From Pseudomonadota bacterium (GTDB taxonomy: Bacteria; Pseudomonadota; Alphaproteobacteria; Rhizobiales; Rhizobiaceae): a stretch of 64,000 bases of DNA. The translations under genes and the position numbers were made by a program. The stretch's first letter is position 1; each line of letters starts with the position of its first letter. The notes below the pieces were generated by a model that saw only the letters and a list, made by a program, of their open reading frames with translations, was not told where the DNA came from and ran no database searches. Positions 35,020-43,338 of the stretch are shown here, one piece after another. The stretch is from NCBI GenBank assembly GCA_023419535.1, contig JAEZXX010000072.1, forward strand, positions 1 to 64,000, written 5' to 3'.

Positions 35020-35687
35020 CCGATCTCTCTCGTTTCACCCCTCGCCCCTGGCCCGGCCCTCAGCCGATGGTGGGGCGGACCGTCACGGTCGAGCCCATCG
35101 TCGACGACCGCCGCTTCGGTGAACTCTACGCCGCCTACGCGGCCGACGGGGACGAGATGTGGCGCTGGATGGCCTACGGGCCCTTCGAGAGCGAGACCGC
35201 CTTTCGCGATTTCGCCGCCCGGACCTATCTGGCGGGCGACCAGCTCTTCCATGCGGTGATCCCGCACGAGACCGGCCTTGCCGCCGGCGTCGCCTCGCTG
35301 ATGCGGATCGATCGGGCGAACGGCGTCGTCGAGATCGGCAACATCGCGCTCTCGGCGACCTTGCGCGGAACCCTCGCCTCCACCGAGATGCAGGCCCTTC
35401 TCATGTCCCGCGTCTTCGACGAGCTCGGCTACCGGCGCTACGAGTGGAAGTGCAACGACCGCAACGCGCCCTCCAAGCGCACCGCCGCGCGGCTGGGCTT
35501 CGTCTACGAGGGGCTGTTCCGCCAGCACATGATCGTCAAGGGCGAGAACCGCGACACCGCGTGGTTCGCGGTCCTGGACCATGAATGGCCCGCGCTGAAA
35601 GCGGCCTTCGAGGCCTGGCTCGCCCCGTCGAACTTCGACGCGCAAGGGCGACAGAAGCAGACGCTGGAGAATTTGCGCGGCAGCTGA
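35016..35687 (+). CDS. GNAT family N-acetyltransferase (RimJ/RimL type)
   Basis: 223 residues from a GTG at 35016 overlapping the esterase stop. The frame is open far upstream, but that is a shadow. RimJ/RimL-like GNAT: TVEPIVDDRRFGELYAAY at the N-terminus, VVEIGNIALSATLRGTLASTEM, the acetyl-CoA loop region and the late motif YRRYEWKCNDRNAPSKRTAARLGFVYEGLFRQHM (read in parts). Acetylates an amino group on a protein or small molecule; target unknown. Confidence 0.88.
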   Translation: MTDLSRFTPRPWPGPQPMVGRTVTVEPIVDDRRFGELYAAYAADGDEMWRWMAYGPFESETAFRDFAARTYLAGDQLFHAVIPHETGLAAGVASLMRIDRANGVVEIGNIALSATLRGTLASTEMQALLMSRVFDELGYRRYEWKCNDRNAPSKRTAARLGFVYEGLFRQHMIVKGENRDTAWFAVLDHEWPALKAAFEAWLAPSNFDAQGRQKQTLENLRGS

Positions 35688-35729
35688 GCCAGCGCGCAGA
35701 CGATGTGGCGGAGCGGATGACGCTGCGCC

Positions 35730-35784
35730 CTTTTCCCCTGCGGGGAGAAGGTGCCGGCAGGCGGATGAGGGCCTGAAGGGCGCA
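35730..35784. repeat. Palindromic intergenic repeat (third copy of the cobN-type element)
   Basis: 55 bp with a CTTTTCCCC...GGGGAGAAGG hairpin and the tail GGCGGATGAGGGCCTG; same orientation and length as the copy at 21134-21188 and nearly identical. It lies in the 230-bp gap after the GNAT gene, where a further CTCTCCCC-TTC-GGGGCGAG hairpin (about 35868-35886) is also visible. Confidence 0.8.
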
Positions 35785-35917
35785 GACTTCGGACGCGCGA
35801 CGACTTCGCACCGCCGTGCCCTACGACGCCCTCGCCCGTCCCCGTCGCGTTCCGCGCCGGGTCCACCCTCTCCCCTTCGGGGCGAGGGATTGGCGCCCGC
35901 TCGCCGACGCCCGGACG

Positions 35918-36364
35918 TCAGCCCCTGGCGGGAACGATCGTGATCACCTCGCCCGCCGGGAAGACGCTCTCGTAGAGCGCGCCGTCGCCGGGGGCGAACT
36001 CCAGCACGGTCTCGCCGCGGCGGTCGGCCATGATGAGCGCGCCGTCCTCGGTGGAGCGCCAGTAGGCGACGCGGCCCAGATGCGGCGAGCCGGCGCATTC
36101 GGGGCCGATCGGCGCGCGCTTCAGGCTCGTGTCGGAGGGATCGGGCCGCACCACCTTGCAGCTCTTGCCCGAGCGCAGGTCGATGACGCGCATCGCCGCG
36201 GTCGGCATGGAGCGCGCGTCCGGCATCAGCGAGCCCGTGATCTCGGCCGAGGGACGCATCGAGGCGGCGAAGCCGTCGCCTGCGGCGATGGCGTCACCCT
36301 GGAGATTGTAGGCGAGCAATGCGCCGGCGACGCCGGCGGACAGGACCATGGCGGCAAAGTTCAT
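35918..36364 (-). CDS. Small exported protein, possibly a protease-inhibitor-like (Inh) domain
   Basis: 148 residues from the ATG at 36364. The N-terminus is signal-like (MNFAAMVLSAGVAGALLAYN). The remaining sequence has two Cys (SGKSCKVV and GPECAGSP) and a pattern AYWRSTEDGALIMADRRGETVLEFAPGDGALYES that recalls the beta-barrel AprI/Inh metalloprotease inhibitors of alphaproteobacteria. I am not certain of that family assignment. It is a single gene. Confidence 0.6.
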   Translation of the reverse strand: MNFAAMVLSAGVAGALLAYNLQGDAIAAGDGFAASMRPSAEITGSLMPDARSMPTAAMRVIDLRSGKSCKVVRPDPSDTSLKRAPIGPECAGSPHLGRVAYWRSTEDGALIMADRRGETVLEFAPGDGALYESVFPAGEVITIVPARG

Positions 36365-36479
36365 GACGGCATTCCTGAAAGAAAACTTGCCGGCAGTATC
36401 GCATTCTTAATCTTACCTGAGCGTTAACGAGAGGCCGCCGTCCCGGCCCTTTCCAAGCCCCCAGGATCGCCCGGGAACG

Positions 36480-36500
36480 AAAAAGGGCGGAAGGCCGCCC
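36480..36500 (-). terminator. Rho-independent terminator of the 2-hydroxyacid dehydrogenase gene
   Basis: On the minus strand GGGCGG-CCTT-CCGCCC followed by TTTTT (36500 down to 36480). It lies 57 bases after the dehydrogenase stop. Confidence 0.85.
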
Positions 36501-36556
36501 GGCCCCCCGCCCCTCGAGGAATGACGGTCCGCGCGCCGAGCGCTGCGGTCGATCCC

Positions 36557-37537
36557 TCAGCCGGACTGTTTGACCCCGGCCTTCACCGCTTCGGGCACCG
36601 GGGTCGCGACGGTCTCGCCGGCGAACCAGAGCTTGAGGTTCTCGATCACGAGTTCGCCCATCTGCCGGCGCGTGTGGCGCGAGGCCGAGGCGACGTGAGG
36701 GAGGAGGACGGCGTTCGGCGCGTCGATCAAGGCCTGGGGCACGCTCGGCTCCTTCTCGAAGACGTCGAGGCCGGCGGCCTTGATCGTCCCGTTCTTCAGG
36801 GCCTCGATCAGGGCCGGCTCGTCCACCGTCGTGCCGCGGCCGATGTTGATGAGGACGCCGTCCGGCCCGAGGGCCCGCAGGACCTGTGCGTTCACCGCCT
36901 TGTCGGTCGAGGCGCCGCCGGGCGCCGCGATGATCAGAAGGTCCACCGCCTGCGCCAGGCCCTCCAGGCTGTCGTGATAGGCATAGGCCACGTCGTCGCG
37001 CTTGGAGCGGTTGTGATAGGCGATGGAGACGCCGAAGGCCTCGAGGCGTCTGGCGATCGCCATGCCGATGCGCCCCAGGCCCATGATGCCGGCGGTGCGG
37101 CCGCGCAGGGTCGTCTGCGTCAGCGGGAAGGGGCCGTCCGACTGCCACTTGCCGGCACGCAGATACTGCTCGGCACGCCCCAGATCGCGCAGCGTCATCA
37201 GGACGAGGCCGAGCGCGGTGTCGGCGACCTCCTCGGTCAGGACATCCGGCGTGTTCGTGACCATGATGCCCTTGGCGGCCGCGTGGTTCGCGTCCACCCC
37301 GTCGTAGCCGACGCCGAAATTGGCGATGATCTCGAGATTGGGCAGGGCGTCGATCAGATGGGCCGGGGCCGAATTGAAGCCGGCGAGGCCGCGGATCGAG
37401 CCGCGCTCGCCCTCCGGCAGGTCCGCGATGTCCTTCGAGGGCAGATGGCGAACGTCGAAGACCGTCTTCAGCGTTTCGAACGTGTCGGGGTTCAGCGACC
37501 CCGGCACCAGGATCTTCACGGTCTTCAAATCGGTCAT
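36557..37537 (-). CDS. D-2-hydroxyacid dehydrogenase
   Basis: 326 residues. D-isomer-specific 2-hydroxyacid dehydrogenase. The NAD-binding motif is GIMGLGRIGMAIARRL (about residues 150-165), followed by AAPGGASTDKAVN, the catalytic Arg in LINIGRGTTVDEPAL, Glu in GLDVFEKEPSVPQ and the His in VLLPHVASASRHTRRQM. Substrates could be glyoxylate, hydroxypyruvate or 2-ketogluconate; the last would fit the gluconate genes but cannot be decided here. A LacI-type regulator lies just upstream on the same strand and may control it. Confidence 0.92.
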   Translation of the reverse strand: MTDLKTVKILVPGSLNPDTFETLKTVFDVRHLPSKDIADLPEGERGSIRGLAGFNSAPAHLIDALPNLEIIANFGVGYDGVDANHAAAKGIMVTNTPDVLTEEVADTALGLVLMTLRDLGRAEQYLRAGKWQSDGPFPLTQTTLRGRTAGIMGLGRIGMAIARRLEAFGVSIAYHNRSKRDDVAYAYHDSLEGLAQAVDLLIIAAPGGASTDKAVNAQVLRALGPDGVLINIGRGTTVDEPALIEALKNGTIKAAGLDVFEKEPSVPQALIDAPNAVLLPHVASASRHTRRQMGELVIENLKLWFAGETVATPVPEAVKAGVKQSG

Positions 37538-37571
37538 TTCGGCATGTCCTTCATGGGTCGGTCTTCGATGC

Positions 37572-38597
37572 TCAAGCCGAGGCCGGGCGGCATCGGCTGG
37601 ATTGGCGGATCTTCAGCTGCGGCGTGATGAGCTCCACCGCCTCGACGGCGGGCGCGCCGGTCAGGCGGGCGGCGAGGCAGTCGGCGGCCCGCCGACCGAC
37701 CTCGCTCTGCCCGTTGGCGACGGTCGTCAGCGAGGGCATGGCGATGGCCGCCTCGTCCACGTCGTCGTAGCCGGTGACGGCGACGTCGATCCCCGGCCGC
37801 AGCCCTTCGCGCGAGAGGCCGTACATGAGCCCGAGCGCGACGAGGTCGGAGAAACAGGCGATGGCGGTCGGACGGTCCGGCAGGGAGAGCACCTGCTTGG
37901 TCGCGTCGAAGCCGGAATGGCGGTCGCGCGGGCCCTTGATGCGAAGCTCGGGCGCGGCCTCCAGCCCCGCCGCCTCCATCGCCTCGCGCCAGCCGCGCTC
38001 GCGCTCGCGGCCCGTGGAGGTGGCATCCGTGCCGCCCACCATCGCGATGCGCCGGTGCCCGCTCTCGATCAGATGGTCGACGACGAGCCGCATGCCGAAG
38101 CGGTCGTCGCCGTGGAAGCTGGTGACGCCCGAGCCCTCCACGGTGCGCGCGATCAGCGTCACCGGCAGGTCGTTCTCCTCGGCGAGGCGGATGTCGGAGG
38201 CCGGCGTGCCGACCGAGGGCGACATGATGAGGCCATCGGCGCCGAGCTGCAGCATGGTGTCGACGAAGGCGCGCTGCTTTGCGAGCGCGTCGTAGTGGTT
38301 GCACAGGACGAAGGTCTGGCGGTGCCGGTCGAGCTCGCTCTCCACCGACTTCAGGATCTCTCCGAAGAACGGGTTCATGATGTCGGCGACGCAGACGCCG
38401 ACGATGCCCGACTTGGAGGTGCGAAGGCTCGCGGCGCGCCGATTGTAGATATAGCCGGAGCTGCGCGCCTCCTCCTTGATGCGCTCGCGTGTGACCTCGG
38501 CGACCAGAGGCGAATCGCGCAGGGCCAGCGACACCGTCGCCGTCGACAGGCCGAGCCGTTCCGCGATGGTCGACAGTTTGACTTTCTGGGCCACCAC
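37572..38597 (-). CDS. LacI family transcriptional regulator
   Basis: 341 residues from a GTG at 38597 (or the adjacent GTG at 38594). An N-terminal helix-turn-helix, KLSTIAERLGLSTATVSLALRD, with the hinge helix RRAASLRTSKSG, is followed by the periplasmic-binding-protein-like sensor: GVCVADIMNPFFGEI, LGADGLIMSP, GGTDATSTGRERERGW and VTGYDDVDEAAIAMPSLTTV. Ligand probably a sugar or sugar acid. It lies 34 bases upstream of the hydroxyacid dehydrogenase and diverges from the COG0523 GTPase gene, with a perfect palindrome in between. Confidence 0.92.
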   Translation of the reverse strand: MVAQKVKLSTIAERLGLSTATVSLALRDSPLVAEVTRERIKEEARSSGYIYNRRAASLRTSKSGIVGVCVADIMNPFFGEILKSVESELDRHRQTFVLCNHYDALAKQRAFVDTMLQLGADGLIMSPSVGTPASDIRLAEENDLPVTLIARTVEGSGVTSFHGDDRFGMRLVVDHLIESGHRRIAMVGGTDATSTGRERERGWREAMEAAGLEAAPELRIKGPRDRHSGFDATKQVLSLPDRPTAIACFSDLVALGLMYGLSREGLRPGIDVAVTGYDDVDEAAIAMPSLTTVANGQSEVGRRAADCLAARLTGAPAVEAVELITPQLKIRQSSRCRPASA

Positions 38598-38716
38598 TCT
38601 CCCGTCATGCCGTGGCAGGGCTCGAACGGGTGTAGCTTCGCGCAGGACGGGGCGCAACAAGTCGTGAGCGGGCTCGGCGCCGCCGCGGGCCCCGCAAGGG
38701 TTCCCCTCGTGCATTC

Positions 38717-38730
38717 GCAAGGCGCCTTGC
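38717..38730. promoter_or_regulatory. Perfect 14-bp palindrome, candidate operator
   Basis: GCAAGGCGCCTTGC, with a central CG as in LacI-family operators, placed between the divergent LacI gene and the COG0523 GTPase gene and followed three bases later by a TATAT -10-like stretch. It could be the site of the neighbouring LacI protein or of a metal regulator. It does not look like a Zur box. Confidence 0.5.
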
Positions 38731-38768
38731 CTATATCGGGGCGCAAGCCGCGAAGGAGTTGATCCGCC

Positions 38769-39917
38769 ATGTCCGACACGCGTCAGACTCAGAAGCTCGA
38801 CGAGCAGATCCCCGTCACCGTCCTCACCGGCTATCTCGGCGCCGGCAAGACGACGCTCCTCAACCGCATCCTCTCGGAGGACCACGGCAAACGATACGCC
38901 GTCATCGTCAACGAGTTCGGCGAGATCGGCATCGACAACGACCTCATCGTCGAGACCGACGAGGAGATCTACGAGATGAACAACGGCTGCGTCTGCTGCA
39001 CGGTGCGCGGCGACCTCGTGCGCGTCGTCGAGGGCCTCACCAAGCGCCGCGGCCGCTTCGACGCCATCGTCGTCGAGACGACCGGCCTCGCCGACCCCGT
39101 GCCCGTCGCGCAGACCTTCTTCATGGACGAGGACGTGCGCGCCAAGACCAAGCTCGACGCCGTCGTGGCGCTGGTCGACGCCAAGCATCTCGGCCTACGC
39201 CTGAAGGACTCCAAGGAGGCCGAGGACCAGATCGCCTTCGCCGACGTCGTCCTGATCAACAAGACCGATCTCGTTTCGCCGGAGGAGCTGGCCGCCGTCG
39301 AGGCGACCGTGCGCGCCATCAATCCGCACGCGGTGATGCACCGCACGACCCGCGCCGGCATCGACCTGAAGCGCGTGCTGGGGCAGGGTGCCTTCGACCT
39401 TGCCCGCGTCCTCGACGAGGACCCGGAGTTCCTGGCGCAGGCCGAACATGCCCACGACGAGCACGTCTGCGGCCCCGATTGTGATCACGATCACCATAAC
39501 CATGATCACGGTCACCATCATGGCGACCACGACCACGCGCACCACGACCACGGGCACGACCATGGGCATCATCACCACCATGGCGAGGTGGCGCCGATCC
39601 ATGACGTGACGGTGAAGTCCGTCTCGCTCTCGGGCGGCGAACTGGATCAGAACCGCTTCTTCCCCTGGATCCAGAACCTCACCCAGACCGAGGGGCCGAA
39701 CATCCTGCGGCTGAAGGGCATCCTCGCCTTCGCGGGCGATCCCGACCGTTACGTCATCCAGGGCGTCCACATGATCGTGGAGGGCGACCACCAGCGGCCC
39801 TGGCGCGAGAACGAGGCGCGCACGAGCCGGCTCGTCTTCATCGGGCGCGAGCTCGACGCGACGAGGCTGGAGGCCGAGTTCCGCTCCTGCCTGAAGACCG
39901 CGCCAGTCGCCGCCTGA
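38769..39917 (+). CDS. COG0523 (G3E) metallochaperone GTPase with His-rich segment
   Basis: 382 residues. CobW-like P-loop GTPase: GYLGAGKTTLLN (about residues 20-31), EFGEIGIDNDLI, metal-binding CVCC in NNGCVCCTVRGD, LINKTDLV, then a strikingly His/Asp-rich run (about 30 His between residues 225 and 280) that should bind metal, and the C-terminal domain ending in LVFIGRELD. Homologues (YciC/ZigA) act under zinc limitation; this one is distinct from the true CobW at 23378. The stop overlaps the WD40 gene by one base. Confidence 0.9.
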   Translation: MSDTRQTQKLDEQIPVTVLTGYLGAGKTTLLNRILSEDHGKRYAVIVNEFGEIGIDNDLIVETDEEIYEMNNGCVCCTVRGDLVRVVEGLTKRRGRFDAIVVETTGLADPVPVAQTFFMDEDVRAKTKLDAVVALVDAKHLGLRLKDSKEAEDQIAFADVVLINKTDLVSPEELAAVEATVRAINPHAVMHRTTRAGIDLKRVLGQGAFDLARVLDEDPEFLAQAEHAHDEHVCGPDCDHDHHNHDHGHHHGDHDHAHHDHGHDHGHHHHHGEVAPIHDVTVKSVSLSGGELDQNRFFPWIQNLTQTEGPNILRLKGILAFAGDPDRYVIQGVHMIVEGDHQRPWRENEARTSRLVFIGRELDATRLEAEFRSCLKTAPVAA

Positions 39918-40894
39918 TGCCCTCGATCGCGCCCTATCAGTTCGACGGCCATGTCGAGGCGGCCCTCTATCTCAGGGACCGTCCGGTCTTCGCGCTCGCC
40001 GACGGGACGGTGCGGTTCCCGGCGGGGGGCGAGACCGTGCTGGAGACCCATGCGGGCGGCCTCGTCGTCGCCCACGCCGACCCCTTCGCCCACCGCCTCC
40101 TGACGGGCGGCGAGGACGGGCGGGTCGTCTCCACCCAGCCGGACGGGACCCAGGTCGAATTCGCCTCGATCGGCAAGTCCAAATGGATCAACGCCGTCGC
40201 CGGCGGGCCGAAGGGCGCGCTCGCCTTCGCCTCCGGCCGCACCGCCTATGTCGTCGACGGCGGGCGCCTGCGCGAGTTCGTCCACACGCGCTCGGTGGAG
40301 GACGTCGCCTTCGCGCCCAAGGGGCTGCGCTTGGCGACCGCGCGCTACGACGGGGCCAATCTCTACTTCCCCGCCACCGACGCCGATCCTTCGAGGCTCG
40401 AATGGAAGGGCGCCCACACGGACGTCTGCTTCTCGCCGGACGGGCGCTTCCTCGTCACCGCCATGCAGGAGAACGCGCTGCACGGCTGGCGCCTCGACGA
40501 CGGCAAGCACATGCGCATGACCGGCTATCCGGTGAAGGTGAAGAGCTGGTCCTGGTCCGCCAAGGGCCGGTATCTCGCCACCTCCGGGGCGCCGGCCGCG
40601 ATCCTGTGGCCCTTCACCGGCAAGGACGGGCCGATGGGCAAGGCGCCGCTGGAGCTCGGCACGCGCGGCGACACGATGGCCGTGTCGGTCGCCTGTCACC
40701 CGAGCGACGACGTGGTCGCCATCGGCTATGCCGACGGCATGATCCTGGCGGTGCGGATCGAGGATTCCAAGGAGGCGCTGCTGCGCCGCCAGGGCCGTTC
40801 GGCGATCTCGGCACTGGGATGGGACCCGACGGGCCGCTTCCTCGCCTTCGGCACCGAAGAGGGCGAGGCGGGGGTGGTGGACATTTCGGGTTAA
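39917..40894 (+). CDS. WD40 repeat protein
   Basis: 325 residues, translationally coupled (TGATG) to the COG0523 GTPase. Seven degenerate WD-type blades are suggested by recurring units such as HRLLTGGEDGRVVS, VEDVAFAPKGLRLATARYDG, DVCFSPDGRFLVTAMQENALHGWRL and ISALGWDPTGRFLAFGTEEG. No signal peptide, so it is probably cytosolic. From memory, the same GTPase-WD40 pairing recurs in alphaproteobacteria and is linked to zinc starvation; the sequence alone shows only the coupling. Confidence 0.85.
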   Translation: MPSIAPYQFDGHVEAALYLRDRPVFALADGTVRFPAGGETVLETHAGGLVVAHADPFAHRLLTGGEDGRVVSTQPDGTQVEFASIGKSKWINAVAGGPKGALAFASGRTAYVVDGGRLREFVHTRSVEDVAFAPKGLRLATARYDGANLYFPATDADPSRLEWKGAHTDVCFSPDGRFLVTAMQENALHGWRLDDGKHMRMTGYPVKVKSWSWSAKGRYLATSGAPAAILWPFTGKDGPMGKAPLELGTRGDTMAVSVACHPSDDVVAIGYADGMILAVRIEDSKEALLRRQGRSAISALGWDPTGRFLAFGTEEGEAGVVDISG

Positions 40895-42006
40895 CGCCCC
40901 CGCAGTCGCCCGATCGCGCTCTCCCCGGCGGCCCGGCTCCGCCACTCCAGCCAGAGCGTGTGGGCGACGATCGCGACGACGATGAGTTCGGGTCCCTGCG
41001 TCGCGAAGGGCTCGGTCGCCCAGAACCCCAGGGCGGCAAGGCAGAGAGCCGTCTGCAGGAGCGCCAGGAGGGCGAGGATCACGCGCCTGCCGCGCCAGCG
41101 GGCCGCGCCCGGTGCGCGCTGCGCGATCGCCCGCGCGTAGAGGAGAAGGATCGCGGGGGTGAGCACCGTGGTCGCGAGCGTCGTCACCAGGGCGAGGTCG
41201 CTCCGGAAGACCGACGCGCCGTCGAAGACCGCCGCCCGCTCCAGCCAAACGACGAGGGTGCCGACGATCCAGGCGGCGACGACCGGCGGCCAGAGGAGGA
41301 CCGGGCTCCAGACGAGCGGATCGACGCCCGATCGCACCAGCGCCCGCAGCATCGTCAGCCGCATGAACACGATCGCGACGATCGCGACGACCGCGGCGAG
41401 CAGGACGGCACCGATCGCCCATGGCGGGACCATGCCGGCCCGCGCGGCGTCGATCGCGTTCCAGAGATCGTAGGGCACGATGCCGACGGCCATCAGCGCG
41501 TAGACGACCCAGAGCCCGCTCCTGTCCAGGCCGGGAAGCCGGATGCGGTCCGCCAGCCAGATCAGGAGAGCCGTGCCCGCGACCAGCGAGGCGATGCCCG
41601 CGAGGGCCGCGAGGCCGCCGCCGCTCAGAGCCTCGATCTCGTCGAGGGCGCGATAGTATCGGGCGGCCTCGACGGTCGCGACGCCGAGGGCGGCCAAACC
41701 GACGATCGAAGGGAGCGGCATCGAGGCCGGTTCCGCCTTTCCGGCGACGGACTCGATCCAGCGGGGGGCCGCGAGCTTCGCCAGCTCGATCAGCACGAGG
41801 ACGCCGAGGATCGGCTTCAGGCCGAGTTCGAGAAGGGACGGACCGAGATCGAGCACCCGATCGGCCGGCAGCGCCGCTCCGGGCGACAGGTCGAGCCCGG
41901 GGCTGGGAAGCCCGACGCCGAGGGTGATGACGAGGCCGACGGCGAGGACGGCCCATGCCGGCGGGGCCTCGCTCCTGCTTCGCCCGGACCGGCGCTTCAC
42001 CCGCAT
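40891..42006 (-). CDS. Polytopic membrane protein of unknown function (SecY-like hydrophobicity pattern)
   Basis: 371 residues from the ATG at 42006 (MRVKRRSGRSRSEAPPAWAVLAVGLVI); an upstream ATG at 42051 is possible. About ten hydrophobic segments. Its early region (AVLAVGLVITLGVGL, then a periplasmic-type loop and LGPSLLELGLKPILGVLVLIELAKL) is faintly reminiscent of the SecY TM1-TM2 arrangement, but I would not assign it to that family. It converges with the WD40 gene, overlapping its stop by four bases. Confidence 0.6.
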   Translation of the reverse strand: MRVKRRSGRSRSEAPPAWAVLAVGLVITLGVGLPSPGLDLSPGAALPADRVLDLGPSLLELGLKPILGVLVLIELAKLAAPRWIESVAGKAEPASMPLPSIVGLAALGVATVEAARYYRALDEIEALSGGGLAALAGIASLVAGTALLIWLADRIRLPGLDRSGLWVVYALMAVGIVPYDLWNAIDAARAGMVPPWAIGAVLLAAVVAIVAIVFMRLTMLRALVRSGVDPLVWSPVLLWPPVVAAWIVGTLVVWLERAAVFDGASVFRSDLALVTTLATTVLTPAILLLYARAIAQRAPGAARWRGRRVILALLALLQTALCLAALGFWATEPFATQGPELIVVAIVAHTLWLEWRSRAAGESAIGRLRGR

Positions 42007-42195
42007 GCGCCCTCCGTCCACAAGCGCCCGCTCCGCGCTGCCGCGATCCATCAGCCGAGACACCGATGAAGTGCATGTCGGCGGACCGATTTCAATCCGG
42101 AGGCGTGGCGTGTTCCCCGATCGCGTTCGCACCCGCGCGAAGGACAGACGGGGACCGGTTTACCGGAAGATCGTATGAGGCGGGGCCGACTTGCC

Positions 42196-42825
42196 CTAAC
42201 CCTCTTCCGCCGCGATGGCCGCCTTCGTCGCCGCGCGCGCGCCGATCCGGTCGAGATGGGCGAACACGTGGGGCGTCTTCTCGGCCGAGCCGAAGCCGCG
42301 GTCGCGATACCAGCGCGAGAAGAGGAAGAGATAGGGATCGGAGATCGTGTAGCGCTCGCCGTGGATGAAGGCGCGCCCGTCTGAGAGCACCTGCTCGATC
42401 AGCCCGAAATGCTGGTCGAGCGTCTCGGGCACCTTTCGCTTCAGGGACTCGCGCGCCGCTTCGTCGTCGGCATAGCGCGCGCCGCGCCGCTCCAGCGCGA
42501 AGGTGACGTGGACGGAGGAGGCGAGGAACGCGTTGAAGGCCTGGATCTCGCCGAAGCCCTGCGGGTCGTCCAGCGGTGCGAGCGAGGCTTCGGGGTAGGC
42601 CATGGCGGCGTAGGCGAGGATGGCGACGGATTCGGTGATCGTGCCGCGGTCGGTGACGAGGGCGGGAACCCGACCCTTCGGATTGACGGCCAGGAACTCC
42701 GGCCGGCGCTGCTCGCCGCCCTTCAGGTTGACGGCCACGAGGTCGATTTCGGCGCCCGCCTCCCGCAGCGCGATGTGCGAGGCGAGCGAGCAGGCGCCGG
42801 GCGAGTAGAAGAGCTTGTGTGTCAT
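42196..42825 (-). CDS. Glutathione S-transferase
   Basis: 209 residues from the ATG at 42825. Thioredoxin-like N-terminal domain KLFYSPGACSLASHIALREAG with the beta-class-type Cys-Ser pair, VNPKGRVPALVTDRGTITESVAIL (cis-Pro and the GSH-binding Glu-Ser), then a helical C-terminal domain with FIHGERYTISDPYLFLFSRWY. Likely conjugates or reduces electrophiles; substrate unknown. Single gene. Confidence 0.92.
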   Translation of the reverse strand: MTHKLFYSPGACSLASHIALREAGAEIDLVAVNLKGGEQRRPEFLAVNPKGRVPALVTDRGTITESVAILAYAAMAYPEASLAPLDDPQGFGEIQAFNAFLASSVHVTFALERRGARYADDEAARESLKRKVPETLDQHFGLIEQVLSDGRAFIHGERYTISDPYLFLFSRWYRDRGFGSAEKTPHVFAHLDRIGARAATKAAIAAEEG

Positions 42826-43145
42826 GGATCCTCCCGTGGTCCCGCACGAGAGTGGCGGAGCCTCCCGCGCTCCGCAAGGACGTACCGATTCCCGAGGTCG
42901 CGCCGAAGACCGCCCGGCCGCTCCTCCCTGGCGCCACCGCCGACGGACCGGAAGACCCGCATGGCGCGCCCCGTCCGCCGCTCGGCCCCGAAACCCGCGG
43001 TCGCACCGGCGTCGCAGCGATCCCGCGCCCGCCGCCCCGCCGCTCCGCCCCAGCAAAAGGCCGCCCCCCATCTCTGGAAGGCGGCCCCGTGATGTCTGCC
43101 CTGCCGGCCGGGATGATCCCGAAACCGGATCGGCAAGCCGTCTGA
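42826..43145. other. Gene-free gap between GST and the mini-gene
   Basis: 320 bp. It holds the terminator at 43055-43086 described separately and presumably the GST promoter. The open frames on the plus strand here look like GC-driven shadows. I see nothing else. Confidence 0.5.
43055..43086 (-). terminator. Rho-independent terminator of the mini-gene
   Basis: On the minus strand GGCCGCC (43086-43080) pairs with GGCGGCC (43065-43059), followed by TTTT (43058-43055). It lies 60 bases after the stop of the 23-codon frame and so closes an isolated transcription unit. Confidence 0.8.
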
Positions 43146-43217
43146 TCAGAAGGAGGCTGCCCCCTCGATCGTGCGAGCGTTGCTGGACCCGGCCGGCATT
43201 TGGAAATCACTCGACAT
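43146..43217 (-). CDS. 23-residue peptide with a perfect Shine-Dalgarno sequence
   Basis: Begins MSSDFQMP and ends EGAASF. AAAGGAGGTGATCCG directly precedes the ATG and is complementary to nearly the entire 3' tail of 16S rRNA, with AGGAGG seven bases from the start. An alternative in-frame ATG at 43235 would add six residues but lies inside the ribosome binding site. A sigma-70-type promoter (43254-43282) and an intrinsic terminator (43055-43086) frame it. I recognise no family: no Cys, no signal peptide. It may be a functional micropeptide, a peptide precursor, or the coding part of a regulatory RNA. Confidence 0.55.
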   Translation of the reverse strand: MSSDFQMPAGSSNARTIEGAASF

Positions 43218-43253
43218 CGGATCACCTCCTTTCATGACGTTGAACACGGGGGA

Positions 43254-43282
43254 AGTATGGGGCTGCGAATGTGGCTTGCCAA
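43254..43282 (-). promoter_or_regulatory. Sigma-70-type promoter for the mini-gene
   Basis: On the minus strand TTGGCA (43282-43277) and CATACT (43259-43254) are separated by exactly 17 bases: five of six and four of six consensus matches. Predicted transcription start is about 30 bases upstream of the ATG at 43217. Confidence 0.6.
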
Positions 43283-43338
43283 GGGCGGCGGACGGATTGC
43301 CGCGGACCGGCGGTCGAGGTCCGGCGGTCCCCTTCGCG

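Noticed and set aside
37572..39188. 538-codon form of the LacI gene
   Set aside because: The first 197 codons are antisense to the COG0523 GTPase and carry no domain; the GTG at 38597 gives the canonical LacI N-terminus.
43219..43233. Plus-strand sequence identical to the 3' end of 16S rRNA
   Set aside because: Only about 15 bases, with no other rRNA sequence around; it is the complement of a strong Shine-Dalgarno sequence.
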